This document shows, one piece after another, positions 50,560 to 60,622 of a stretch of 64,000 nucleotides of DNA. How positions within the stretch are numbered: the first letter of the stretch is position 1; each line of letters begins with the position of its first letter. The notes under the pieces were generated by a model that ran no database searches, was not told where the DNA came from, and was given only the letters and a program-made list of their open reading frames with translations. The stretch comes from Paenibacillus arenosi (GTDB lineage: Bacteria > Bacillota > Bacilli > Paenibacillales > Paenibacillaceae): contig NZ_JACYTN010000010.1 in NCBI RefSeq assembly GCF_014841135.1, positions 62,001 through 126,000 on the forward strand, in the 5' to 3' direction. The position numbers were made by a program, and so were the translations under genes.

Positions 50560-51987
50560 CTACTCGCGATCGAACAGTGTCGCCCCTGCAATACCTGGCT
50601 TGGTCATTTCGTATGGATTAAGGATAATATCCAGTTCCTCTTCTGTCAGTACGTTATACATGAGACACAGCTCTTTAACCGATTTGCCCGTCTCCGTCGC
50701 CTGTTTTGCAATACGTGCAGCTACCTCGTAGCCAAGGTGCGGGCTAATCGCTGTAATAATACCCACGCTCTGCTCCACATAGTCACGGCAACGCTCTTCG
50801 TTCGCTTCGATACCTTCCAAGCAATTTGTACGGAAAGCTGTAAATACATTGCTCATCATGCTAAGCGACTGCAATAGGTTGAATACAAGAACTGGCTCCA
50901 TCACGTTCAATTCTAGTTGGCCTGCTTCAGATGCAAGACAGATTGTGTGGTCGTTACCGATGACTTGGAAAGCGACTTGGTTCACAACTTCACACATTAC
51001 AGGGTTCACTTTACCTGGCATGATGGAGGAACCAGGCTGACGAGCAGGCAAGCGAATCTCACCAAAGCCAGCGCGCGGTCCAGAAGCTAACAAGCGCAAG
51101 TCATTTGCCATTTTGGACATGTTCATCATACAAACTTTCAGTGCAGCAGATACTTCTGTATACGCATCTGTATTTTGAGTTGCATCAATAAGATGCTCTG
51201 CACCCACAATTGGGAAGCCGGATAGCTCAGCTAACAAAGCAACAACCCGCTCAATGTATCTAGGATCAGCGTTCAAGCCTGTTCCTACTGCGGTTGCTCC
51301 CATATTTACTTCATATAAATGTTCTTTCGTACGCTCAATACGCTTAATATCACGTGCCAACATACGGCTGTAAGCTTCAAAGGTTTGGCCAAGTCGAATC
51401 GGAACCGCATCTTGAAGATGTGTTCTGCCCATCTTAATAACATGGTCGAATTCGGCTGCTTTCACGCATAATGCTTTATGCAGTTCATGCATCGTAACAA
51501 GCAATTTATCTAAATGAGTAAGTACGGAAAGATGAATCGCTGTCGGGAATACATCGTTCGTGGACTGCGAACGGTTAACATGGTTGTTCGGGCTTAACGA
51601 TGCGTATTCTCCCCTAGGCTTGTTCAACAATTCCAACGCTCGGTTAGCTATAACCTCATTGGCATTCATATTAATAGAAGTGCCCGCACCGCCTTGAATT
51701 GGATCGACGATAAATTGTTCATGCCATTGACCTGCAATGATTTCATCCGCTGCTTGCACGATGACATCGCACATGTTCGGCTGAAGCTGCTTCACTTCCA
51801 TATTGGCAATGGCAGCCGCCTTCTTAACAACCGCTAAGGCACGAATTAATTCCGCATCCATGCGGTAACCTGTAATCGGGAAGTTCTCAACTGCACGTAA
51901 CGTTTGAATGCCGTAATAAGCATTCACTGGGACTTCCTTTTCCCCTAGAGAATCTCGTTCTACTCTGGATTGACTCGTAATCATCAT
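50560..51987 (-). CDS. aspA: aspartate ammonia-lyase
   Basis: 475 residues, the same length as B. subtilis AnsB. Catalyses L-aspartate to fumarate plus ammonia. The fumarase/aspartase signature GSSIMPGKVNPV with the mobile catalytic Ser loop is at about residues 317-328; TSINMNANEVIANRA, SQSTNDVFPTA and GRTHLQDA are also present, with the aspartase pattern rather than that of fumarase or argininosuccinate lyase. AAGGGA lies about 7 bases before the tandem ATG ATG start. It is a single gene with its own terminator; no asparaginase gene is adjacent. Confidence 0.94.
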   Translation of the reverse strand: MMITSQSRVERDSLGEKEVPVNAYYGIQTLRAVENFPITGYRMDAELIRALAVVKKAAAIANMEVKQLQPNMCDVIVQAADEIIAGQWHEQFIVDPIQGGAGTSINMNANEVIANRALELLNKPRGEYASLSPNNHVNRSQSTNDVFPTAIHLSVLTHLDKLLVTMHELHKALCVKAAEFDHVIKMGRTHLQDAVPIRLGQTFEAYSRMLARDIKRIERTKEHLYEVNMGATAVGTGLNADPRYIERVVALLAELSGFPIVGAEHLIDATQNTDAYTEVSAALKVCMMNMSKMANDLRLLASGPRAGFGEIRLPARQPGSSIMPGKVNPVMCEVVNQVAFQVIGNDHTICLASEAGQLELNVMEPVLVFNLLQSLSMMSNVFTAFRTNCLEGIEANEERCRDYVEQSVGIITAISPHLGYEVAARIAKQATETGKSVKELCLMYNVLTEEELDIILNPYEMTKPGIAGATLFDRE

Positions 51988-52144
51988 GGGAATCCCTTTC
52001 TTTCTCTCTCATATTGTAAAACGCTTACTCTGCTAAAAATATAAAATCATGGTTAATTACAACTTCATTATATATCTATTGATCGTAAATATCTATCTGA
52101 AAATTAATATTTATTAGCTAATTTTTTAGCTATCTATTCAACCA

Positions 52145-53005
52145 TTACGATTCCACAATAGGCCTAATCTTAGGGAATACCTGCAGTGCTGTATCATAAA
52201 ATACAGCTTGATGATACGCTGCTGGAATCAGCTCTTGTACAAATTGCAAATAGGGTTGGATAGGAGCCAAAGGCCAGTCCGTGCCAAACAGCATTTTCTC
52301 ATAATGATCGCAATACGTGACCGCATGACGTAAATGCGAGAAGAAGAGCGGCGAATCCTTCAAACGTGAACATTCTGCTGCATCCCCCACCATCAAACCT
52401 GACAAATCAGCGAATACATTACGGTTTTTATAAACAACCTCTGCTCCATCCAATACCCACGGATCACCAAAATGAGCCATCATAAAATTAACTTCACGAT
52501 GCTGCACCGCTACTTCATCAATCGTCAACGGATGAGCATACTTCAACAAACCACGTTCTGAATACGTATCCCCTGTATGATAAACGACTGGAACTTTATA
52601 TTGCTTGGCCAGTTCATATACAGGTTGGTACACGTCATCGTAGGCGAAGAACGGATAATAACCTAAATATATTTTAATTCCTACCGCCTCAGGTCGCTGC
52701 AGATCCAGCTCCAGTGCATCTAGATTGGATTGATCCAGCTTAAAAGGATTCACACCCGGACAATATACGAATTGTCTTGAATATTGCTCCAACATATCCA
52801 ACCCCATAGGCGTATTCGCTTCCCTGTCGGGGAATCCGCCAGCAGCCGTCTCCGTTACGCCCATCCCAATGCCGAGAACTACGCCATTCTCCTCGTATTC
52901 TCGCAGCAGTCCTGATACCGAATAATCGACGTGAGAACGCTCAAGCGCAGTCGTTCGGAATGAATCGATATGTGATAAGTGCATATGAGCATCAATAATT
53001 TTCAT
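52145..53005 (-). CDS. metal-dependent amidohydrolase (Amidohydro_2 type)
   Basis: 286 residues, TIM-barrel hydrolase. Metal ligands expected from the family are visible: DAHMH at residues 5-9, VVYHTGD with His near 142, AHFGDP near 176, and the late Asp in FGTDWPLAP near 242. Members hydrolyse amide or ester bonds or decarboxylate. It starts 3 bases after the end of the large GNAT-containing gene, so the two form an operon and may act on the same compound. Substrate unknown. Confidence 0.85.
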   Translation of the reverse strand: MKIIDAHMHLSHIDSFRTTALERSHVDYSVSGLLREYEENGVVLGIGMGVTETAAGGFPDREANTPMGLDMLEQYSRQFVYCPGVNPFKLDQSNLDALELDLQRPEAVGIKIYLGYYPFFAYDDVYQPVYELAKQYKVPVVYHTGDTYSERGLLKYAHPLTIDEVAVQHREVNFMMAHFGDPWVLDGAEVVYKNRNVFADLSGLMVGDAAECSRLKDSPLFFSHLRHAVTYCDHYEKMLFGTDWPLAPIQPYLQFVQELIPAAYHQAVFYDTALQVFPKIRPIVES

Positions 53006-53008
53006 CTG

Positions 53009-56000
53009 CTACACTCCTTTATCGTCTAGCTCACAAGGTTGTGGAAATGTAAGATTTCGCAGCTGCGCCAACGATGTACGCGGAAGCAGCTGATCATGAA
53101 AGGCAAGAAATACAGGCGAACTACGCGACATACTTCCATGCGCCAAGCTCATTGATTTAGCGATAGATAACACCGTCACATCTTGGTTGGAATACATATG
53201 AGGTTTTAGAACGGATTCATCTGTTACCACATGCATAATATTGCTGTCGTCTGCTATGCCGACCGCATATTGTTCATGCTCACTCACATCCAGTTCCCCC
53301 TCGCCAAGACGGTAATAAATGATTTCCCCGTCGGCTTGGAATGTGCGCAGCCACGCCGTCTGTTCTGTACTTGTATTCAGCCATAGATCCGTAGTGATCC
53401 CTTTGCCATTCCAGTAGGTACCCGTCTCTTGATGAATGTCTGATAGGTAGGCCAGTACAGGCACATTAGGCAGTGTAAGATAGTATCCCTTCCAAGTTAG
53501 TCCCTTGTAAGTCTCATGCTCTTTTATTGTGAATGATACTTGGATACCTGACCAGAGATTACCCGCACTGTCTTTCATGTTTACAAATGAAGTTGCGCAT
53601 TCTTCTTTCAACACCGAATTCGCATGCAATTCTTCAAACGAATCTCCCATTCCACCTAGCCATGGATTCCACCATGACTTAGGCTCATACGTTGGCAATG
53701 CTGAAGCAAGCCAGGAGTGACCGTCTACTTCTAATGTACATAAGCCCGGATAGTATTCGCTTGCTGCTTCCATACGAATTCTACCATTAAAGCTTTCATA
53801 CAAGGAGTAACCATCGCGATCATAAATCCGATCACGGATAGGCTCAACTGACACCGGGAACAGAATCGAAGAATACTGAGCTTGCAGCGGGCCAATCTCC
53901 ACACTCATCTCTACCAATTGAGCTGTATCCGTGCAGGCTGGCAAATTCATTTCCACCTCAGATTCTTCCTCTTCGTCTGATAATTCAGTACTAGAGAGGA
54001 TTTGGGAATTTCCCTTCTTATCCCGGTACCCAGCACTCACTTCTCCATCCCATACATTCTGCTTCAAGTCCTGTAGTCTCAACTGCACTTCTGATTGTCC
54101 TGAATGAACAAATGAATTACTACCATTCGCTATAAATTCAATATCTGGCGTTAGTCGGAGTAATTGGTCCTCTTCACATTTAAGCGCATACGCACGAAAC
54201 GATTTCCAATTATCAAATCCGCCAATAGAGAGCGTGATCGCTTCACTGGAGCGTTTCTCGCTTGGCTGTAGATTACCAACTTCATACTCTAGTTCTGCAA
54301 ACCAATCACCAAAGTTCATTTGATAAGCCTCAGGCCAGCACAATCCTATACTCATTGAGCCTCTTCTCGAAAATATCCAGGGCTCCGTAATATGACTACC
54401 ATCCCAATAGTCATAGTCACTGCTGTGAGAATTCGTAGTCTCAATATAACGGCCTTTATAAGGCAATATCACTCGATGCATGTTTTGAGTAATGCGCTGA
54501 GACAGCGTCAATGATGTAGTAGGAGCCGTATCTGCCTCGTTTTCAAGTTCCTGCCACAACTTAACCGTTCCATCTCCATATACAAGTACATAATTGTACA
54601 AAATGATATTTGGATACGCATCTGAGTGATAGGTGTGCTTGATACCTACAGCTCCTCGCTCTTCCAACCACTCCGTAGACGAAGGGCTTTTTTTAGAAAA
54701 TTCGCTCGCATAAGGCTTGCCTATTCGCGGGTAAAGTACAATCGTATGATTGTTTGGTTGTCCTATGCACGTGATAAACGTATGACTGTCCTCCTTGTCA
54801 TACTTAAGCACATATTTACCATTAACCGCCCAATGTGCATCATGATCCATTCCAGTAATCATTGCACCAGGACCGCTGAACTTGCCCCCAACCCAACGAT
54901 AAAATTGTACTTCTGGTCCGTTGTCGGGAAGTGCTCGTACCGATAGCTTCGTTTCGTAAAAGCCATAATCCAGTAATCGGTATAGGACAGGTAAGGAAGC
55001 TCGTTCTTTTGCCCCAAGACGGATTCGAAATGTCCGTTCTTCGACGTTCAACCATGAAACTTCTGGCAGTTCAAACAAGAAGTCGGCTGGTTCTGGCATA
55101 TGACTCTCTATGTCTATATAACAGGTATAGTTTCCACCTACAGCATGAAGGATATCTGGTGACTGTAGTACGATTTTGGCAGGGTGTTTCGGTACAACGC
55201 CTACTTGCAGCAATGCTTCAGCACCGTTAATTCGGATACGAGTACGTACAGTGGGACATGTACGCCAATCGCTTTGTTCTTCTTCAATGGCATCAACAAA
55301 GAAAGATGCCTGTAAATCTTGATCCGTTTCAACGTGCACAGCATCGTGCCAGTCAAATTGGATATTACGATCATTCTCACCAGCCAGCTCAATATAAAGA
55401 GGTGCACCAGATTTATTCTCCAGCTTATATTTAATTTTGTATGCTTTCCCGAACACAGGCTTGGCCTGCTCCACTACCGCTGAAATCTTGTAATCATTCG
55501 TTTCAATAAGACAGATTCCTCTGCCTCTGCGCTCAATATCAACACGTACATCGCGCTCGTTCTTGCTCCATAAGTATGTATACGTTTGGAAGCCATTCGC
55601 TTCTTGACCATCACGCTTTACTTCAATGGTTCGAGTCGAGTCCTCGTACCAATCGATTCCTTCCATATAAGGAGCAAGCGCTTCACAGTTCATAACTTGA
55701 GGAATGAAGTTCATGAAATGCGTCGCATCTTCTCTGTCCTCCCAGAAAAAACCACACTTTTTATATAGCGGCACAGCCTTCATATTCGATTCCCATGTAT
55801 ATAGATCAATACGCGGCCAGCCTCGTTGTATCGTCTCTTCAACAGCACGAAGCACGAGCTGCTTGCCGATCTTATGGCCATGATAGTCAGGACGAACATT
55901 AAGGAAATTTATGTACAATGCACCTGTATCTTCTCGATATTCGCACACACTGCAATACCCAACTACTTGCTCCTCACAAATAGCTAAAAACACGACGAGC

Positions 56001-56149
56001 GCATCGGAGTTTTCTTCTTCTGTCCTAATTTGATTACCTGTGTATATAGAAGTATTACTTCCCCAATGTTCATGGCTGCGATTCCACATTTCCGCGATGC
56101 TGTCTGCATAATCTGGATGGTAAGTGACAATGTTCACAACACTCGACAT
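53009..56149 (-). CDS. giant protein: GNAT domain plus about 880-residue beta-rich region
   Basis: 1046 residues from ATG 56149, which has AGGTGA about 6 bases upstream (GTG 56158 is part of that site). Residues about 5-150 are a GNAT acetyltransferase domain with the acetyl-CoA loop RPDYHGHKIGKQL and the YKKCGFFWE end. The rest has no signal peptide or membrane helix and is rich in Trp, Tyr and alternating beta strands; parts (around residues 230-400) look like immunoglobulin-type repeats and parts like carbohydrate-active beta-sandwiches (WWNPWLGGMGDSFEE near 830). I do not recognise a family for it. It is coupled with the downstream amidohydrolase. Confidence 0.75.
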   Translation of the reverse strand: MSSVVNIVTYHPDYADSIAEMWNRSHEHWGSNTSIYTGNQIRTEEENSDALVVFLAICEEQVVGYCSVCEYREDTGALYINFLNVRPDYHGHKIGKQLVLRAVEETIQRGWPRIDLYTWESNMKAVPLYKKCGFFWEDREDATHFMNFIPQVMNCEALAPYMEGIDWYEDSTRTIEVKRDGQEANGFQTYTYLWSKNERDVRVDIERRGRGICLIETNDYKISAVVEQAKPVFGKAYKIKYKLENKSGAPLYIELAGENDRNIQFDWHDAVHVETDQDLQASFFVDAIEEEQSDWRTCPTVRTRIRINGAEALLQVGVVPKHPAKIVLQSPDILHAVGGNYTCYIDIESHMPEPADFLFELPEVSWLNVEERTFRIRLGAKERASLPVLYRLLDYGFYETKLSVRALPDNGPEVQFYRWVGGKFSGPGAMITGMDHDAHWAVNGKYVLKYDKEDSHTFITCIGQPNNHTIVLYPRIGKPYASEFSKKSPSSTEWLEERGAVGIKHTYHSDAYPNIILYNYVLVYGDGTVKLWQELENEADTAPTTSLTLSQRITQNMHRVILPYKGRYIETTNSHSSDYDYWDGSHITEPWIFSRRGSMSIGLCWPEAYQMNFGDWFAELEYEVGNLQPSEKRSSEAITLSIGGFDNWKSFRAYALKCEEDQLLRLTPDIEFIANGSNSFVHSGQSEVQLRLQDLKQNVWDGEVSAGYRDKKGNSQILSSTELSDEEEESEVEMNLPACTDTAQLVEMSVEIGPLQAQYSSILFPVSVEPIRDRIYDRDGYSLYESFNGRIRMEAASEYYPGLCTLEVDGHSWLASALPTYEPKSWWNPWLGGMGDSFEELHANSVLKEECATSFVNMKDSAGNLWSGIQVSFTIKEHETYKGLTWKGYYLTLPNVPVLAYLSDIHQETGTYWNGKGITTDLWLNTSTEQTAWLRTFQADGEIIYYRLGEGELDVSEHEQYAVGIADDSNIMHVVTDESVLKPHMYSNQDVTVLSIAKSMSLAHGSMSRSSPVFLAFHDQLLPRTSLAQLRNLTFPQPCELDDKGV

Positions 56150-56294
56150 AACGTTCACCTCACTTTTGTTTTGGTGGAAATAATAGTATTACGCATTTGC
56201 AAGGAAATAGTTTCCATAATCGTGAAATCTATCGCTATTCTAGTACAAATATTTCAGCATTTCATCCACTTTTTTAATAATCAGGGCATTAAAA

Positions 56295-56324
56295 AACGAG
56301 CCATCTATAATCTAGATGCTCGTT
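56295..56324 (-). terminator. intrinsic terminator after the ydjO-like gene
   Basis: AACGAGC-ATCTA pairs with TAGAT-GCTCGTT around a short loop with one bulged C; on the - strand a run of T follows. Confidence 0.75.
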
Positions 56325-56346
56325 ATTCATTAGTAGCAAGCAAAAC

Positions 56347-56568
56347 TTAAATATCAAACTCCGACTTCGGCTTGCGTGGCTGACGTTTAATTTTGTTTTG
56401 TACAGCAGGTAAATGTTTAATACTTTTAATCATTGGCCCTTTGCAAATCGGACAAGTTTGTTCCGTAGATGCAAATTCATCGCGTACCCATACTTTACAT
56501 TCAGCATTTCTACATTTCAAAATTTTAGTAGGTGTTAAATTCGGCTTAATGTCTTCACTTGCTGTCAC
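56347..56568 (-). CDS. YdjO-like zinc-ribbon protein
   Basis: 73 residues, GTG start 56568 with AAGGGA upstream. Two Cys pairs, CRNAEC and CPIC, in the layout of the small YdjO family (PF14169), whose B. subtilis member is reported as cold-inducible. The spacing C-x4-C-(about 18)-C-x2-C suits one zinc ion. Lys/Arg-rich C-terminal tail. It is a single gene with a terminator. Molecular function is unknown in the family. Confidence 0.78.
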   Translation of the reverse strand: MTASEDIKPNLTPTKILKCRNAECKVWVRDEFASTEQTCPICKGPMIKSIKHLPAVQNKIKRQPRKPKSEFDI

Positions 56569-56691
56569 TTTCGTACATCCCTTCTCAACTAACGAATAAA
56601 ATAATATCGATTAATATATCATTTCTTTACGCTAGAAGTCAAAAGATTTCCCATGCCTATTGTAAGATTCCCTAAGCACAAAGACCTATAC

Positions 56692-57843
56692 TCAGCTCGT
56701 AATACCAACATTTACAAAAGTTACTTTTACATCAAAGACGAATCGTGCTTCTTTGAACATTTCGCGCCACTTTTCAGCCGTAAAGTCTTGCACACGCACT
56801 GATGAACGATAATGGCTGCCAAATCCTACAGGATCTACTTGTTTCTTCTGAAGCTTTCTCATCACATCCTCAAATTCTGATTTCAGCGTTTTCTCTGCTT
56901 CCCGCTCCAATGCATGAATAACCTCTGCTTCTTCGAGATTGATCAGATCACTAACCTCTTCCATCTCACCCTTCAACCGAATCTGGACTTGAAATTCTGG
57001 CGTATTTTTATCGATAACCTTAATACGCGTTTTCGTCATAACATGGGAGAGCGTGACATAGAGCTTATCGAACGTTGGCTCGTAATATTTACGAAGGCGC
57101 TCCGTGTTCAATTCTATTTCGTGTGTCAGAAAATGATTGCTCCCCATCATCGCTTTTACTGAAAAGCTCTCTGTTAGATTCAAGCTGCCAATCATTCGAT
57201 CATCTTTCATTAAAGCCAGCTTAGAAATGAGAATTTCATCTCCTTGTACCTCGAGATATGGCAATATAGGATCTTTGCCTGACCGATAATACGCATTTAG
57301 GAAATGATGGAGTGTTGGTGACGGTACGATACCGGATTCTATGTTCTTTTTTAGCAAATCATATAAATAATCTCCTGTACCTGCACGCTGCCTATTTTTA
57401 GCATTGAGCAATTGTTCTGCCGAATCCTTTGCTACAACTAGATAGACGCTGGTTCCAATTTCAGAATCACGTTGGAACGTATCGGTAAGCGTAATAATAC
57501 CCCCACGTGCAAGCGGCTCCCCGTAAGCGGCTACCCGCATTTGTCCGATTACTAGTTTCGCCGAAGTTCGAAGACTAAGTTTTTCACGAACCCCTTTGCT
57601 CGTATTATTCGAAGCGCTTGTCGGAACGGTATTCGTGGAAGTAGCACCCGGCTTATAAGATAATACGGTAGTTCGTATGCGGTCATTACTATCTTCGTCT
57701 GCCAAATCGTAACCAACAGCGACTAGAATGCCTAGCTTATCAATAATTTTTGCCTCTGCACAACCCGTCACCACCAAAAAGATAAGCAAGATGTAAGGTA
57801 CGAAATAAACCCGTTTTTTCTCTCTATTGTTAATATGCATCAC
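56692..57843 (-). CDS. Ger(x)C-family germination lipoprotein (second operon)
   Basis: 383 residues. A basic start and hydrophobic stretch end in the lipobox VVTGC (about residue 28), followed by AKIIDKLGILVAVGYDL, the family opening. It overlaps the gerB-type gene by 4 bases (57840-57843). Third gene of the operon A-B-C, the classical B. subtilis order, unlike the A-C-x-B order at the left end of the window. Confidence 0.92.
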   Translation of the reverse strand: MMHINNREKKRVYFVPYILLIFLVVTGCAEAKIIDKLGILVAVGYDLADEDSNDRIRTTVLSYKPGATSTNTVPTSASNNTSKGVREKLSLRTSAKLVIGQMRVAAYGEPLARGGIITLTDTFQRDSEIGTSVYLVVAKDSAEQLLNAKNRQRAGTGDYLYDLLKKNIESGIVPSPTLHHFLNAYYRSGKDPILPYLEVQGDEILISKLALMKDDRMIGSLNLTESFSVKAMMGSNHFLTHEIELNTERLRKYYEPTFDKLYVTLSHVMTKTRIKVIDKNTPEFQVQIRLKGEMEEVSDLINLEEAEVIHALEREAEKTLKSEFEDVMRKLQKKQVDPVGFGSHYRSSVRVQDFTAEKWREMFKEARFVFDVKVTFVNVGITS

Positions 57844-58949
57844 GCTTCCTTTCCCTTAGTTCTAACATAGTCCACAATATAGGCAACGATAAAAATGAAA
57901 ATTGGATAAGCAAACGAAAACAAGACGGCGAGCTTGCCAACAAGTACAGATACGACTGCTAATTGATCCCCTGTCTTCAATAGCATGTTACAAATTAACG
58001 CCATTACCATAATGACGATACACGCATATTTACGTTTAACGTTAAATACGCGATGGAGTCCCTGTGTCATAATCCAATAGTTTACGAGCAAATTGGCCAC
58101 AATAATAAGCAACCATAGCATAATGAGCACAAATTCTAGTCTTTCAAGAAACGCAAATTGTACGATTTTGAATAAAGATAACGTCCCCCAAGAGTTATTC
58201 AATATTTGATCCTCACTGTAATATCCGATGGATACGAGCATGACAATGACATAAAGTAAATTAACGAATAATAATCCTAGCTGGGCATATGTACTTATGC
58301 GATGCGGCTGCTTCATCCGATGACTCACATAGTACACAACCTCAAAGCCGCCTAACGTCGCGCCCATCGCTAACGAACCCATCATGATGTCTCCCATGCC
58401 AGCTTCCATAATTGGAAGTAGTTGAAGCTTCCACTCTGCTTGTCTTATGGGCAAATAAAGCAGTGCCGCCATCCAACCTACTAACATCAGATTGACGAGC
58501 GAAACGATACCAATCACTCTTAGGCCGCCAGATAAAGCATACATAATCAACATAAAGAACAAGGCCGTAAAAACCCCAGCCGGAACTTCCGCAAAAATCC
58601 AAATATGCAGTACCTCAATATAATTACGCAATATATAAACGGAGACACTGAACCAATAGCAGATAATGATCAGACTGCACGCCCCGCCGAACCATTTGCC
58701 AAATATCCGGACATGGATCTGAAACAAATCTTGGTATTGATACCTCTTTAACGTTTTCAAAATAAGAAACAGAACGGCGTGAGCACACAAGCCCGCCACG
58801 ATAACAGAAATCCAAGCATCATGCTCGGATTCACGGTACACATATTTTTGAAACGCCAACATGCCTATAGATATTTGGGTTACGAACATAAAAACCATTG
58901 TAAACATCGGGTGAAGGAGTGTCGGACTGTCCACTTCTTTATTGTTCAT
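57840..58949 (-). CDS. GerB-family spore germination permease (second operon)
   Basis: 369 residues, about ten transmembrane helices. The opening (HPMFTMVFMFVTQISIGML) and ESEHDAWISVIVAGL match the endospore germination permease family. A GGGG-rich site precedes ATG 58949. It lies 11 bases after the gerA-type stop and overlaps the gerC-type start. Expected to bind or pass the germinant in the spore inner membrane together with its A and C partners. Confidence 0.92.
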   Translation of the reverse strand: MNNKEVDSPTLLHPMFTMVFMFVTQISIGMLAFQKYVYRESEHDAWISVIVAGLCAHAVLFLILKTLKRYQYQDLFQIHVRIFGKWFGGACSLIIICYWFSVSVYILRNYIEVLHIWIFAEVPAGVFTALFFMLIMYALSGGLRVIGIVSLVNLMLVGWMAALLYLPIRQAEWKLQLLPIMEAGMGDIMMGSLAMGATLGGFEVVYYVSHRMKQPHRISTYAQLGLLFVNLLYVIVMLVSIGYYSEDQILNNSWGTLSLFKIVQFAFLERLEFVLIMLWLLIIVANLLVNYWIMTQGLHRVFNVKRKYACIVIMVMALICNMLLKTGDQLAVVSVLVGKLAVLFSFAYPIFIFIVAYIVDYVRTKGKEA

Positions 58950-58960
58950 AACAAAATCCC

Positions 58961-60397
58961 CTACTCTGCAAAGTCTTCTTTCGGCTTACGGATACGATAG
59001 CTGCTGTTCTCGCGCTTCATCCATTTCCAAATCATGCGCATCACCGAATGTTCATCTGATTTGCCAGCTAGCATATTCATAGGTTGCAAATACGGTACCC
59101 CTAAGCTTGTCTGTCTAGCCAAATGGATAATGATGAAGCATGTCCCCACGATGATTCCCACTCCTCCCCACGCTCCTGCAAGAATAATAAGGGGAAAGCG
59201 TATAATTTGGAGGGAATTTCCCATTGCAAAGTTCGATACAACAAAAGATGACAAAGTACCTAATGCTACGATCATGAGCAAAATATTACTTATAAATCCA
59301 GCCTCCACAGCGGCTTGCCCGATGACGATACCTCCTACTACCCCCATTGTCTGTCCGACTTTGCTTGGCATCCGTATACTGGACTCACGAAGCAGTTCGA
59401 TCATTACTTCCAGCATGAGCGCTTCCAGAATGGGTGGAAAGGGAACTCTACTGTGGGATTGGATTAACGTCTTTAATAGCTCTGGTGGGATGACTTGATA
59501 GTGAAACGTAATCGCTGCTACATAAATAGAAGTAACAAATACTGAGGCAATCATCGCGCACATTCGCAGCACACGAAGGAGCATGCCTACGATCCAACGC
59601 TGATACATATCGCTACCAGCATGAAAGAACTCATAAATCGTAACGGGACAGAGAACGGCAAATGGGCTACCATCTACAAAAAGTGCAATTTTATTGGCCA
59701 GCAGGCCCTGACATACTCGATCAGGTCGTTCTGTATGCAGCATCGTTGGAAAAAGCGTTGCTACATTATCATCAAGCAGTTGCGCTAGCTTCAACGAATC
59801 GAGCATGCCATTAATATGTTGCAGGGATGAGATCCTTGAACGTAATAAACTCACTTGATCCTCGTTCGCGTACTCTTTCAAATAAACAATATTAACAACT
59901 GTTTTCGATACATCTCCCATTTCCAAAGAACTAACGCATAGCTTGGAATCAGGTAGCAGTTTATACAGTAAAGACAAATTGGTGGATAGCTCCTCAACAA
60001 AGGCGACTTGCGGTCCGTATTCATCTGATTCGATCTCGGCTTTGCTCAACGAACGTTCGTGATGAGCCGCTGTATACATCAGCAGACCGTCCGTACCGTC
60101 CTGAATCCATACATAACTCCAGCCCAGCATTAATTTATGACATATTTGCTCCAGGTCACACGATAACTCCCCTTTTTTGAGTGGGAGCTGCCCAAGCAAA
60201 TAGTCTGGCGTCAGCTGCTCTACTTCGTGCGAATCAAGCTTTTGCAAAGGTCTCAATATTCCTTCACTTAACAGCTGATCATCTGCCACGTTGCTTAAAA
60301 ACATGATATGGACCGTTCTACCATGGATACTTAAAAATCTGCACGTCCATTGGCAGTTTTCCGCAAATACATCATGCAGACGATTGAGTATGCTCAT
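58961..60397 (-). CDS. GerA-family spore germination protein (second operon)
   Basis: 478 residues from ATG 60397, with CGGTGG just upstream; an in-frame ATG at 60478 would add 27 hydrophobic residues without a ribosome site and with no family match. The N-terminal soluble domain (about 1-230) and the C-terminal membrane domain (about 255-440, with SHSRVPFPPILEALMLEVMIELLRE) are both complete. The C-terminal half is clearly homologous to the partial gene at 1-729. The pocket for the germinant cannot be predicted. Confidence 0.92.
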   Translation of the reverse strand: MSILNRLHDVFAENCQWTCRFLSIHGRTVHIMFLSNVADDQLLSEGILRPLQKLDSHEVEQLTPDYLLGQLPLKKGELSCDLEQICHKLMLGWSYVWIQDGTDGLLMYTAAHHERSLSKAEIESDEYGPQVAFVEELSTNLSLLYKLLPDSKLCVSSLEMGDVSKTVVNIVYLKEYANEDQVSLLRSRISSLQHINGMLDSLKLAQLLDDNVATLFPTMLHTERPDRVCQGLLANKIALFVDGSPFAVLCPVTIYEFFHAGSDMYQRWIVGMLLRVLRMCAMIASVFVTSIYVAAITFHYQVIPPELLKTLIQSHSRVPFPPILEALMLEVMIELLRESSIRMPSKVGQTMGVVGGIVIGQAAVEAGFISNILLMIVALGTLSSFVVSNFAMGNSLQIIRFPLIILAGAWGGVGIIVGTCFIIIHLARQTSLGVPYLQPMNMLAGKSDEHSVMRMIWKWMKRENSSYRIRKPKEDFAE

Positions 60398-60510
60398 TTT
60401 CACCACCGCTTTCCTTCGTACCCTTATTATGGGCACAACGACTATAAAATATTGATGAATGAGTAAAAGCCACCTCAATGGAATGGCCTAATTATGCGTG
60501 ATGGCATATA

Positions 60511-60573
60511 AAAAGCATCTTAGTAGCCAGATAAGAGTGGTGAATCTCTTCTTATCACAACTAAGATGCTTTA
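60511..60573. terminator. long bidirectional hairpin terminator
   Basis: AAAAGCATCTTAGT (60511-60524) pairs with ACTAAGATGCTTT (60560-60572); inside, GATAAGAG pairs with CTTATC. T/A runs lie on both sides. It ends the two-component operon on the - strand, 50 bases past the kinase stop. Confidence 0.8.
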
Positions 60574-60622
60574 TAGTGCGATTTATTAACTTTACACTTT
60601 GATCCTTTACCTATTTACATCC

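Noticed and set aside
51988-52144. Riboswitch or leader upstream of aspA
   Set aside because: The stretch is AT-rich with no conserved riboswitch core or long stem-loop that I can see.
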